This document shows, in pieces, positions 52,943 through 61,892 of a stretch of 64,000 nucleotides of DNA. Position numbers and translations under genes: made by a program. The notes beneath the pieces are model-generated. The model saw nothing but the letters and a program-made list of their open reading frames with translations. It was not told where the DNA came from and did no database searches. Position 1 is the first letter of the stretch, and each line of letters starts with the position of its first letter. This DNA is from JBBRMW01 sp965246845 (GTDB lineage: Bacteria; Chloroflexota; Anaerolineae; Aggregatilineales; UBA2796), in NCBI GenBank assembly GCA_965246845.1, contig CBDFFR010000012.1, positions 1,550,001 through 1,614,000 on the forward strand, written 5' to 3'.

Positions 52943-55156
52943 ATGGTAGCCGATTTTTTTCTTGTTTCTTCTGATCGGACAACGACCGTCCGCTTTATGC
53001 AGGGCGCGGGCTGGGGCATCGCGATTGAACGTCAGCACGGTCTGTCCTTCCGGCAGCCGCTGCCCATTGCGATAGAATATTATGCAGATGAACAGACCCT
53101 TCGGCAGGCTTCCGCCGCATATGATGAAGTACAGCAAAGCAGTGACGGCTCGATCCTCGCGCGTGCACGGGTTCACGTTGCGGGAGACGCGTACGTCGTT
53201 GTCTCCGATACATGGACGATGCCTGCTGGCGAACTCCGTCTGAGTCGAAGCGTCACCATCGAAGGGCAGGCCGCAGGCGGCTTCCTTACCGCGATTCGTC
53301 TGACGATTGACCAGCCACTCACATGGCTGGATGTCGATCCGTTCGCGCCGGGGATGCTCTACGGTCGTGAGGGGCGCGTCAATCCGCGCGCGATTGGCAG
53401 CCAGGAAAACTACGCAGAGGGCGTGCGCTCCGTCATTTTCCGCGAGGATCGCCTCCCCGCGCCCATGTTCGGCTTGTACTTCGCGGACCAATCGGCGATA
53501 ACGCTGCTGAACCCGGCTCCCGATGCACAGACGATCGCCATTGAAGGCGAAATTCTTGAGCCGTTAACGCGCATCGACAGCCGCCTTCGCGTGGGTGCGT
53601 TCGGGTGTGTGGAACACGATGGCGCTCTGGATGTCGGCTACTGGTTCCCCGGTACGGAAGGCGAAATCACCTATCGCGGGCGCGAGTTCCCGTTCGGCCA
53701 GCTTCGCACCTGGCGGCGCGTCTATCACCCACTCGAAGCCGGTCTCACACAAACCTACCAGCTTGCAATTCAATTCGGGTCCGCAGCCACCTTCGCGGAG
53801 TATTGTCGCGAAGCGTGGCGAGCCGCGTGGCAGCTTTACGCGCCACAGGTGTACGCGCAGGATTTGGAAGCGGTTCGGCGCACTTCTTCACAACTGCTAC
53901 ATGATTTCACGATCAGCGCACCGAACGGCATGACGGGAATCTACTTTTGGGCAGACGCAAGCCCGAACGAAAGAGGCAATAATCCGTACCGTTTCGCGCA
54001 TATGACGACGATGGGTTTCGTCGGGCGCGGGACCGATGCGGGCTATTATATGCTGCGTGAGGCCGCGCGCCCGGATACGCCAGAGGACCAACGCAGGCAG
54101 CTTGTCGCACGGGCGCGGGCAACACTCGACTCGTATGCGTCGATCCCGATGGACCCGCCGCAGGCTGAGGGGTTCAACCTGTTCGATGGGGCATTCTATA
54201 TCCACAAATTCGTGGAAGGTGGCGGCAACACGATCTATCTGCGCTCGCTGTGTGAGGGCGCAAAGTTCATGCTCAAGGCGTGGCAGGTCGAAGCTAACTC
54301 CGGAAATCAACATGAACGATGGCACGAGTGGGGAATGCAAATTGCGGATTTCCTGCTCTCCAACCAATTTGAGGACGGCGGTGTACCCCGCATTTACGTC
54401 GTCGGTACGGGAGCCGTCTACAAGGAGTCGCCGCGCTCGACCTATAATGCCATCTCCTTATGGACTCTGGTTTATCAGATCACGAACGACGCGCGCTATC
54501 TGGACGCGGCGACCCGCGCGGGTGAGTTCTGCTGGAACGACGGACACCAGCGCTTCAACTTCGTCGGCGGGACGATTGACAACCCGGACGTGATCGACAA
54601 GGAAGCAGGTACGCTGTCACTGGAAGCCTACCTTGCGCTCTATGAGCAGACGCATTATCAAAAATGGCTCGACCGTGCGCAGCAGGCCGCCAACTATGCC
54701 GAAACATGGATTTACATCTGGGATGTGCCGATGCCTGCCGATGCCGAAGATGGTCAGCTTCACTGGAAAAAAGGCGTTTCGACGGTGGGCTTGCAGCTTA
54801 TCGCGACCGGACACTCGCTCGTCGATGCCTATATGTCGTTCGATGTCGCCTCCTATGCGAAACTCTATGCGTATACGCGCGACCCGCACTATCATGATGT
54901 GGCGATGATCCTGCTGCACAATACAAAACTCATGACGTGCCTGCCTGCGCATCGTTTCGATTTGCCGCAGGAGGGTTGGCAGCAGGAACATTGGGGGATC
55001 GCGCCCTCGCGCGGGATGGGGATGCACCGGGGCTGGCTGCCCTGGGTGACTTGCAGCAATCTACAGGGCATCCTTGAACTGGAAGATTTCGACGCGGACC
55101 TCTATCAGCGCATGAGCAGTGAACCAGAACATACGGCAACGGCAATCAGCAAGTAA
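52943..55156 (+). CDS. Unrecognised large protein, probable (alpha/alpha)6-toroid glycan enzyme
   Basis: I do not recognise a named family for this 737-residue protein without signal peptide. The N-terminal ~290 residues are beta-rich. The second half is helical with repeated aromatic-lined helices (LDSYASIPMD.., ISLWTLVYQITNDARYLDAATRAGEF, LSLEAYLALYEQTHYQKWLDRAQQAANY, ASYAKLYAYTRDPHYHDVAM). This spacing fits a six-hairpin glycosidase or polysaccharide lyase. Conserved-looking acidic/aromatic spots include FNLFDGAFYIHKFVEGGGNTIY and GMGMHRGWLPWVTCSN. It heads a plus-strand pair with the FAD oxidoreductase, divergent from the DeoR gene. ATG 52,943 follows GAGGATG. Confidence 0.75.
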   Translation: MVADFFLVSSDRTTTVRFMQGAGWGIAIERQHGLSFRQPLPIAIEYYADEQTLRQASAAYDEVQQSSDGSILARARVHVAGDAYVVVSDTWTMPAGELRLSRSVTIEGQAAGGFLTAIRLTIDQPLTWLDVDPFAPGMLYGREGRVNPRAIGSQENYAEGVRSVIFREDRLPAPMFGLYFADQSAITLLNPAPDAQTIAIEGEILEPLTRIDSRLRVGAFGCVEHDGALDVGYWFPGTEGEITYRGREFPFGQLRTWRRVYHPLEAGLTQTYQLAIQFGSAATFAEYCREAWRAAWQLYAPQVYAQDLEAVRRTSSQLLHDFTISAPNGMTGIYFWADASPNERGNNPYRFAHMTTMGFVGRGTDAGYYMLREAARPDTPEDQRRQLVARARATLDSYASIPMDPPQAEGFNLFDGAFYIHKFVEGGGNTIYLRSLCEGAKFMLKAWQVEANSGNQHERWHEWGMQIADFLLSNQFEDGGVPRIYVVGTGAVYKESPRSTYNAISLWTLVYQITNDARYLDAATRAGEFCWNDGHQRFNFVGGTIDNPDVIDKEAGTLSLEAYLALYEQTHYQKWLDRAQQAANYAETWIYIWDVPMPADAEDGQLHWKKGVSTVGLQLIATGHSLVDAYMSFDVASYAKLYAYTRDPHYHDVAMILLHNTKLMTCLPAHRFDLPQEGWQQEHWGIAPSRGMGMHRGWLPWVTCSNLQGILELEDFDADLYQRMSSEPEHTATAISK

Positions 55157-55170
55157 CAGGAAGACAACCA

Positions 55171-56508
55171 GTGGAAATTTATAGCAAGGAACTACCGCTG
55201 CTCTGGGAAACGGACGTGATCGTGGTCGGGTCCGGGTCGGCGGGGTCCACAGCGGCAATCGCAGCGGCGCGCAACGGGGCGAAAACGGTTCTCGTGGAGC
55301 GCTTCGGCTATCTGGGCGGGACGAGTACGCAGGTGCTGGATACCTTTTACGGATTCTACACGCCGGGCAGCGTCGCGTATAAAGTCGTCGGTGGGATACC
55401 GGATGATGTGGTGGACCGCCTGAAACAATCGAACGCGGCGTTCGAGCGCCCGAATACCTACGGAGCGGGGACGGGCGTGACCTACGACCCGATGCTACTG
55501 CGCGTGGTTTGGGAACGGCTGGCGCTGGAAGCCGGTGTGCGGCTGCTCTTCCACAGCTTTTGCACCGATGTAACTATGGAAGGCAACCGCATCACGGGCG
55601 TGATCGTGGATGGCAAGCGCGGCTTGATGCGGATCGCCGCGCGCATCGTGATCGACTGCACTGGGGATGCAGATGTGTGCTTCCGGGCGGGCGCACCTTA
55701 CGAACGCGCGGGCGACATCGACCCGGCGCAAACCCTGACGACAACCTTCCGCATGATCAATGTCGATATGGACCGCGCCAAAGGCTTCGGCAAAAAGTCG
55801 ATGTGGGAAAAAATGGAAGAGGCGACGTTGACAGGCGGCTATGACCTGCCACGCAAGGAAGGAAGCTGGCATATCACCACGCAGCAGGGCGTCGTCCATA
55901 CGATCATGACGCGCGTGGCCGATGTTGACGCGACCGACCCGGTAGCGCTCACCGACGCGGAAGTAGAAGGGCGGCGGCAGGCGCTCGAATACGCACGCTT
56001 CCTGAAGGCCTACATCCCTGGTTACGAGAAGGCCGAACTGTCGTGGCTTTCCGCGCCGATTGGGGTGCGCGAGACGCGGCGTGTGTACGGTCAGTATCGC
56101 CTGACGCGCGACGACTGCCTGAGCGCGCGCAAATTCGAGGATGCGATTGGCGCGTGCGGCGCTCCCATCGAAGACCACCATGCGGGAGCAGATACGACCT
56201 GGGTATACCTGCCCGATGGGATGACCTACGATATTCCGTATCGCGCGCTGTTGCCACAAAAAGTCGATGGGCTGCTTGTCGCGGGGCGCTGTTTCAGCGC
56301 GACGCATGACGCGCACGCTTCCTGCCGCTCGATGGCGCAAACGATGACGATGGGGCAGGCCGCCGGGACTGCTGCGGCGTTGGGTATCCGTGCCGATATG
56401 CTGCCGCATGATTTGAAAGTCGCCACTCTGCAAGATCGGCTAATCCAAATGGGCGCGAAGTTCGGCGAAATCGAGGTAGAAAAGTCTCCGCTGCCGACGG
56501 GAAACTAA
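55171..56508 (+). CDS. FAD-dependent oxidoreductase (FAD_oxidored family)
   Basis: The 445-residue flavoprotein has VIVVGSGSAGSTAAIAAARNG at residues 16-36, the FAD-binding glycines. KTVLVERFGYLGGTSTQ and IVIDCTGDADVCF (near 168) follow. The C terminus DGLLVAGRCFSATHDAHASCRSMAQTMTMGQAAGTAAALG is typical of the family. A GTG start at 55,171 with AGGAAG upstream lies 14 bases after the 737-residue gene. A second member of the family is in the LacI-led operon at 19-21 kb. Role unknown; presumably oxidises or dehydrogenates a sugar-derived intermediate. Confidence 0.88.
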   Translation: MEIYSKELPLLWETDVIVVGSGSAGSTAAIAAARNGAKTVLVERFGYLGGTSTQVLDTFYGFYTPGSVAYKVVGGIPDDVVDRLKQSNAAFERPNTYGAGTGVTYDPMLLRVVWERLALEAGVRLLFHSFCTDVTMEGNRITGVIVDGKRGLMRIAARIVIDCTGDADVCFRAGAPYERAGDIDPAQTLTTTFRMINVDMDRAKGFGKKSMWEKMEEATLTGGYDLPRKEGSWHITTQQGVVHTIMTRVADVDATDPVALTDAEVEGRRQALEYARFLKAYIPGYEKAELSWLSAPIGVRETRRVYGQYRLTRDDCLSARKFEDAIGACGAPIEDHHAGADTTWVYLPDGMTYDIPYRALLPQKVDGLLVAGRCFSATHDAHASCRSMAQTMTMGQAAGTAAALGIRADMLPHDLKVATLQDRLIQMGAKFGEIEVEKSPLPTGN

Positions 56509-57464
56509 TGCTGACCGGCGGTAAGCCAGCGTGCCGGGTTATGATGCCAAACGGTTTCGAGTTCGGCATCCGTGAATCCCTCATCGCGCAGTCGCGGAGT
56601 AAACTTAGCGAGCAAATAATCGAACCCCGGTCCACCACCGTAAGCCTTCCAGTAGGAACGACGCGCCATATCCCCGCCGAGTAGGATATGATCGCCCAGC
56701 CCGGCATCGAACATGCCACGCATCAGAGCCACGACGAGGTTTTCCGGTTGATATTTGATGCGGCTGGGCGAGTCATATTGCAGGAACGCGCCGCGACGGG
56801 CGAGGCGGCGGTGAACGTAGAGGTCCGGGTTGCGGTCGGTGTGGCAAAGCATGACGAAGTTCAGTGGGATACCCGCTTCATCGAAACAATCCAGCAGATC
56901 GTCGGTCGCGGTCGCCATATCCGTATGAATAAGGATGGGGACCTGTATCTGCCTGAAAATACGGCCTATCGCGCGGATGTGCTTGCGCGTGTGCGGACTG
57001 ACAAGTTGATAGTCACTCGCGACTTTGATAAAGCCCGCTTTTACTGCGGTTCGCTGCACAATCGGGCTTTCATAGCCATTCGCGTCCGTGCCTTCTACGA
57101 GTTCCGCAAGAAGCAGTTCCGCAATCATTTCTTCATCGTACTTGTACTGCCAGTGATCGGGCAGATAGAACTCGCGCGATTGGAATCCAGTCGCGACGAT
57201 GATTGGGAGACCTGTCGCTTCGCTGACCTGAATCAATTTAAGGACATTGCGCCCGCATCCGAACGGCTGCGCATCGACAATCGCGCCGCCGTTCAGGTTT
57301 TTCCAATAGGTCAGCTCTTCGATGGCTTTTTCAACGCTGTCCAGCTTGAAATCAGGCGTCTTGACGACGGTATAGCCACCATCCATGATGATGTGATCGT
57401 GAGCGTTGATCCACCCAAGCTGTTCAACGGGCATTTTGCCGAGCGTAGTTTCGACCGTTGGCAT
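56505..57464 (-). CDS. Phosphotriesterase-family metal-dependent hydrolase (lactonase-like)
   Basis: The 319-residue TIM-barrel hydrolase has metal ligands NAHDH at residues 20-24, the carboxylated Lys in AGFIKVASDYQ, His in PILIHTDM, His in FVMLCHTDRN and Asp in ILLGGDMARR. Family members include sugar-lactonases, and the sugar context points that way. ATG 57,464 has AAGGAAA upstream; a longer start at 57,518 has none. Its stop codon overlaps that of the convergent FAD oxidoreductase (shared bases 56,505-56,508). Divergent from the FGGY kinase. Confidence 0.87.
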   Translation of the reverse strand: MPTVETTLGKMPVEQLGWINAHDHIIMDGGYTVVKTPDFKLDSVEKAIEELTYWKNLNGGAIVDAQPFGCGRNVLKLIQVSEATGLPIIVATGFQSREFYLPDHWQYKYDEEMIAELLLAELVEGTDANGYESPIVQRTAVKAGFIKVASDYQLVSPHTRKHIRAIGRIFRQIQVPILIHTDMATATDDLLDCFDEAGIPLNFVMLCHTDRNPDLYVHRRLARRGAFLQYDSPSRIKYQPENLVVALMRGMFDAGLGDHILLGGDMARRSYWKAYGGGPGFDYLLAKFTPRLRDEGFTDAELETVWHHNPARWLTAGQH

Positions 57465-57571
57465 AAGTTGTTTCCTTAAAATCAGTTTTTGCGCAGGGCT
57501 TTCGAGTGATTTGAGCATAGCGGGGCAAGATGTGCATCACAAGCACGGTATTGCTCAAACTCCAGACTTAT

Positions 57572-59098
57572 ATGATCCAAAAGGGGCTATATCGATTGGA
57601 CGAATTGCTGCTCGGTATCGATGTCGGAACGACGAACGTAAAAGCGGTCCTCGCCACACCGGACGGACAAGTCATTGCGCAGGCGTCGCGTGCCTATCCC
57701 GTAAATCATCTACGACCGGGTTGGGTCGAACAGGACCCCGCCGATTGGTGGCGCTGCGTCTGTGAGGTCGTCCGCGCCTGCGTTGCGGACGCACAGCATG
57801 GGCAGGTTCGCGCAATCGGGGTGAGTGGACAGGGGTGCGCGGTGACGCTGATCGACGCGCACGGAGATGTCGTGCGCCCTGCCATTATCTGGATGGATAG
57901 CCGTTCCGAAGCACAGTGTGAACGGCTGCGCGACTGTTGCGCGGGTGAGATCGCTTCGCGCAACGGCAAAAGTCCCGCACCATATAACGCCGACCCGACC
58001 CTGATGTGGCTCGCGGAACATGAACCAGACTCGATTCAACGCGCGCAGGTCAGCCTGACCGCGACAGGGTATATCACGTATAAACTAAGCGGTCGCCCGG
58101 TTGCCAACGCATCCGATGCAAGTATTCTGTTTGCGTTTGACCTGTTCACCAAAACCTGGGCGGAGGACCTGATTGCACAGTTCGAATTGCCCCGGCGGTT
58201 GTACCCGGAGATTGCGCCCTGCACGGAAGCCATCGGCACGTTGACGCGCGAAGCAGCCGCAGCATGTGGACTCACGACCGGCATCCCGATTGTAGCAGGG
58301 GGAGAGGATACGAGTTCGGCGGGGCTGGCAATGGGTGTCACCGCGCCCGGACAAGCGCTCCTTTCGCTGGGTACGGCGGGAACGTTGTACGGAGTCCAGG
58401 CACCCCCCGTCACCGCGCCTGCCCTGCTCACATTTTTGCATGTTCTTCCCGATGTATCGCTGCTCGGTGGCTCGATGGTCGCGGTGGGCGCGGGGTTGGA
58501 TTGGTGTAGGCGGCTGTTTGGCGCGGCAAGCGAAAAGGCAATGAGCGAACTCGCGGCGGCCTCTCAACCGGGTGCGGGCGGTGTCGTGTTTCTGCCCTAT
58601 CTGAGTGGCGAACTGCAACCGATCAACGACGGCAATGCAAGGGGTGTGTTCTTCGGCCTGAGTTTCGGCACGGAACAATCCCATCTGGTGCGCGCTGTGA
58701 TGGAAGGCGCGGCCTTCGCGATTGCGCATAATCTGATACTGGCAACGCAGCACGGCACACCCATCACAGAAATCCGCGCGGTCGGTGGACCGACGCGCAG
58801 CCCGGTCTGGTGTCAGATGATTGCGGATGTGACGGGTCAGCCGCTGCTTGTCATGGCCGACAATGCAGGCGCACCGCTCGGTGACGCGCTGATCGCGGGA
58901 GCAGGCGTCAAATTGATCCATGATCTTTCACAGACAGCATACCGCGCAGCCTCAATGACAAGACAATATGTACCGGATGTGGAGACGCACGCACGCTACT
59001 CTGAATTATTCCTGATCTATGCGGCGCTCTATCCTGCATTGCGCACCTCGTTTGCCGCTCTCGCGTTGTGGGAAGGAAAGATAACCGATGTTGCGTAG
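57572..59098 (+). CDS. FGGY-family carbohydrate kinase (xylulokinase-like)
   Basis: The 508-residue kinase has LLLGIDVGTTNVKAVL at the N-terminal phosphate loop and GVSGQGCAVTLIDAHG. The catalytic Asp lies in IIWMDSRSEAQ. The second ATPase lobe has ALLSLGTAGTLYGV and the C-terminal EIRAVGGPTRSPVWCQMIADV with GAPLGDALIAG. Substrate is likely a ketopentose or related sugar, giving the phosphate that the SIS isomerase and DeoR sensor would see. ATG 57,572 is the likely start; an ATG at 57,530 is possible. Divergent promoter region 57,465-57,571. Confidence 0.92.
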   Translation: MIQKGLYRLDELLLGIDVGTTNVKAVLATPDGQVIAQASRAYPVNHLRPGWVEQDPADWWRCVCEVVRACVADAQHGQVRAIGVSGQGCAVTLIDAHGDVVRPAIIWMDSRSEAQCERLRDCCAGEIASRNGKSPAPYNADPTLMWLAEHEPDSIQRAQVSLTATGYITYKLSGRPVANASDASILFAFDLFTKTWAEDLIAQFELPRRLYPEIAPCTEAIGTLTREAAAACGLTTGIPIVAGGEDTSSAGLAMGVTAPGQALLSLGTAGTLYGVQAPPVTAPALLTFLHVLPDVSLLGGSMVAVGAGLDWCRRLFGAASEKAMSELAAASQPGAGGVVFLPYLSGELQPINDGNARGVFFGLSFGTEQSHLVRAVMEGAAFAIAHNLILATQHGTPITEIRAVGGPTRSPVWCQMIADVTGQPLLVMADNAGAPLGDALIAGAGVKLIHDLSQTAYRAASMTRQYVPDVETHARYSELFLIYAALYPALRTSFAALALWEGKITDVA

Positions 59099-59182
59099 AG
59101 CGTCGTTCAGCCACATTGATCGGCCAAATCCATGCGCGTCATGAGGCAGACCGCCGCATGTCCAGAAGTTTTCTATCCAATT

Positions 59183-59920
59183 TTACATTGCTGCTACTTC
59201 GATCTTTGGCGGGATGTGTTCACCATCAGGCCGCGGGAGATTTACCCAATGCTCTGAAGGATCGCTTCCGCGACAAATGATACTGTTTGTATTCCAGCCT
59301 GTAGGAGCGCGTACGTCTGCTGAGACAAAACGAAGCGTCAAACCACAACGACGTCGGTTCGAATCGTTCGCCTCCGATCCATGCAGCACCCAGCCCGTAT
59401 GCAGAGACATTTGTCCAGCTTTGAGGGCGAGGACAACTTTCGGCTCGCCATACACTTCGGGGTTGATGACCGTCTGGTTTAGAACATTGTTCTCTTCGGG
59501 GCGGCTGACCTCATAGGCTACCTGACCCTGCACATGTGAGCCGGGGATTACCTGCATCGCGCCATTCGCTTCATCAGCATCGTCAATTGCCAGCCATACA
59601 GTAACTGTTTTACTGGGAGTGAGGGGCCAGAAAGAGGCGTCTTGATGCCAGGCAACCCGTTTTCCATCGCCTGGCATTTTGACAAAGAAATGCGTCCCCC
59701 AGCAGACGAGATCCTCGCCCAACAAGTCCTGCACATAATCTAGAATGCGACCATCGGTTGTCAGGTCGTACACGCTGGCACAGTATTTATGCCATCCATT
59801 GATGGAGTAACTGTCTCAACCGGCCAACATCGCTTTTTCCATAAGATCATCAAAATAGGCACGACGAACTGCCATCTCCTCTGAACTGAAGACATCCAGA
59901 GGATAGATGTAGCACCGTAA
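59183..59920 (-). pseudogene. Phytanoyl-CoA dioxygenase-like gene, truncated and with in-frame stop
   Basis: The C-terminal ~196 residues of a PhyH-type Fe(II)/2-oxoglutarate oxygenase are intact: WHQDASFW (iron ligands His, Asp), SLHTGWVLHGSEANDSNRRRCGL (distal His, 2OG-binding Arg), with AWHQD at mid-length. Upstream the same frame continues YCASVYDLTTD back through DSYSINGWHK to a TGA at 59,816-59,818, and then CYIYPLDVFSSEEMAVRRAYFDDLMEKAMLAG. The stop replaces one codon, probably CGA. At about 59,920 homology ends in an IS982-type transposase. The 5' half and promoter are lost, so the gene is dead. Confidence 0.82.
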
Positions 59921-59923
59921 TTG

Positions 59924-60690
59924 CTAGTTGAAGCAGGCAAGGGCGAGCAGGGAAGCGTGAACTTTGAGCAGAAAGCCGTCGAGGGTACGGGCGCGCAGGT
60001 GCTGGGTTCCCATACTTTCAAGCTGACTGTTGAGGGTTTCGATGGTGTGCCGATGAGTGTGGATGAAGGCATCGTCGGCAGGGGTGTTGGGCAGCATATT
60101 CTTACGGCGAGCGACCACGAGGCGGACGCCGAAGTCGGCCAGGACACGCGCTTCGAGCGGACCGGAGATGTAGCCTTTGTCAGCAGCGACCAGCGCACCG
60201 GAGGGCAGGCAGGCGGTCAGGCTGTAGACGGCGTGCAGGTCATGCAAGCTGGCGGGCAAGACCTGAAAAGCAACCGGACTACCGCTGCTTGAGCAGACCA
60301 GATGCAAGCGGTAGCCATAGAAGCGCTCGCGTTTCGCAGCACAATAGCCGTAGTAGGCCAGCCCCGTCACCTTGCGGCAGCGCCGCGCTCGCACCCGACG
60401 GCAGACCGGCAGCGGCAGGCTGTCGATGATGAACGCTTCGCCCTCCCGCCCCAGGTCCAGCAGCACCTCGACCAGCAGTTCCAGCACTTCACTCAAAGCG
60501 TGCAAGCGCCGATTAAAGCGCGAAATGCTCAACCCGCGCTGAATGTGTCCGGTCAGCCGCAGCACGCACAACGCACGTTCGTGATGGTTCCCAAAGTAGC
60601 GTGCCGCCAACACCGCGACCGTCAACACCTCCACATCGCTGACCTGTGCCAGCACATGGCTTTGGTGTCCTAATGGTAGTTTGTTGACTT
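59924..60690 (-). CDS. IS982-family transposase, probably 5'-truncated
   Basis: The DDE transposase has catalytic residues in FIIDSLPLPVC, LVAADKGYIS and HTIETLNSQLE. VCRRVRARRCRKVTGLAYYGY and GYRLHLVCSSSG are IS982 hallmarks. The family usually starts with ~35 residues that are not present here. Homology begins at HVLAQVSDVEVLTVAV (near 60,670), next to sequence of the IS701-type fragment. Terminal repeats were not identified. It is likely an incomplete copy that interrupted the PhyH-like gene. An open frame continues to 60,769 but is antisense to the IS701 fragment. Confidence 0.8.
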
Positions 60691-60729
60691 GAAAGTGGAA
60701 AGAGAGTAAACCGGAAGTTGGAGGTGCCA

Positions 60730-60841
60730 ATGAGCAGCACGCGCACCACAACCGTAGTGCCTGAACCAATGGAAGATTATTGCCAAGCCTTTGACAAACT
60801 GTTTTCGAGGGTAAGTCAGCGTAGTGGCTTTCGAGCCTATC
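60730..60841 (+). pseudogene. IS701-type transposase N-terminal fragment
   Basis: From ATG 60,730 after a GGAGG site the frame reads MSSTRTTTVVPEPMEDYCQA.., then FDKLFSRVSQRSGFRAYL. This is a typical start of IS701-type transposases. At the TA duplication the IS5-family element interrupts it. Beyond that element the sequence does not resume the family's next motif, so only about 37 residues remain. Confidence 0.7.
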
Positions 60842-60843
60842 TA

Positions 60844-61727
60844 AGAGGCCATTTGAAAATTAGGGCGGAAGGGTTTTGAGAAGGCGGATGGCATCAGCGA
60901 ACCAAAGCCAGCCTTCGCTGGAACGAGGGCAGCGCTCGAAATCCTTGCTGAGACGGCGGAAGTGACCAAACCACGCAAAGGTACGCTCAACGACCCAGCG
61001 ACGCGGGAGCAAGATGAAGGTAGAAGCGTCGGGCGGAGGCAAGACGATGCAAAGCACGGCACGGCAAACCTGACCACAATACAGGCTGAGTCTGCCACGA
61101 TAGCCACCGTCAGCCCAAATGCAGCGCAAGCGCGTGCGCAGGGTATCGGAGGTGCGTGCCAGAAGTAGCACCGCCCCATCGCGGTCTTGCAAGTCAGCCG
61201 GATGGACGACGACACTCAACAAGTTGCCGAGCGTATCCACTAGAATATGCCGTTTGCGGCCAACCACTTTCTTGCCCGCATCGTACCCGCGCGCTCCACC
61301 TACACTGGTCGTTTTCACGCTTTGGCTGTCGAGGATAGCCGCACTCGGGTGGACGGGACGACCAACCGCATGGCGAGCCTCATAGCGTAAAGCCCGTTGC
61401 AAGCGCTCAAGCGTCCCATCTCGACACCACTTACGGAAATGATAGTACACACTTTGCCAGGCCGGATAGCACGCTGGCAACGTCGCCCACTGACAGCCTG
61501 TTTTCAGCACGTACAACATCCCATTCACCACTGCGCGCAGTTCCAGTTTCATCGGTCGTCCGCGTTCGCCTTGTCTATCTGGCAGGTACCTTTTCAGTCG
61601 CACCCACTGCTCATCGCTCAACTCACTGGTATATTTCTGCCCTTTGCGCCACACTTGCTGTACCTGTTTGGTTTATTGGTCGGTGGTACTTCCAATTCTA
61701 CCGAACAGGTTTTTTCAAACAGCCTCT
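60844..61727 (-). mobile_element. IS5-family (IS427-type) insertion sequence, apparently intact
   Basis: The 884-bp element has ends AGAGGC.. at 60,844 and the matching inverted repeat ending at 61,727 (about 14 of 16 bases match, both continuing TTTGAAAA). It is flanked by a TA duplication (60,842-60,843 and 61,728-61,729), as in the IS427 group. It carries one full transposase gene. Confidence 0.85.
60860..61654 (-). CDS. IS5-family transposase
   Basis: The 264-residue DDE transposase shows N-terminal SDEQWVRLKRYLP and LELRAVVNGMLYVLKTGCQWATLP, then AILDSQSVKT (first Asp), CIWADGGYRG (second Asp) and RRWVVERTFAWFGHFRRLSKDFE (Glu, with the Y/W-x-x-E signature R). No stops or frameshifts; it fills the element between its two ends. 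Confidence 0.93.
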   Translation of the reverse strand: MWRKGQKYTSELSDEQWVRLKRYLPDRQGERGRPMKLELRAVVNGMLYVLKTGCQWATLPACYPAWQSVYYHFRKWCRDGTLERLQRALRYEARHAVGRPVHPSAAILDSQSVKTTSVGGARGYDAGKKVVGRKRHILVDTLGNLLSVVVHPADLQDRDGAVLLLARTSDTLRTRLRCIWADGGYRGRLSLYCGQVCRAVLCIVLPPPDASTFILLPRRWVVERTFAWFGHFRRLSKDFERCPRSSEGWLWFADAIRLLKTLPP

Positions 61728-61838
61728 TAGGGGTCGGATGAGTCCGATCTGCCCTCAATATTTACGGCCAGGATAAATCCAGCCCCTGCACCGAATTGTG
61801 TATTTTTGCACATGCCCGGCTTGCGCCTTGCCGAAATA

Positions 61839-61851
61839 GTGTACAATACAC
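61839..61851. promoter_or_regulatory. Palindrome/-10-like element before the glycosyltransferase
   Basis: GTGTA-CAA-TACAC is a perfect 13-base inverted repeat containing TACAAT, a plausible -10 for the downstream gene. The nearest -35-like sequence (TTGCGC) is 15 bases away, so the assignment is tentative. Confidence 0.35.
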
Positions 61852-61892
61852 GCGCTTTGCTGCTAGATTATGTATTCATGCCTCACACTTAG

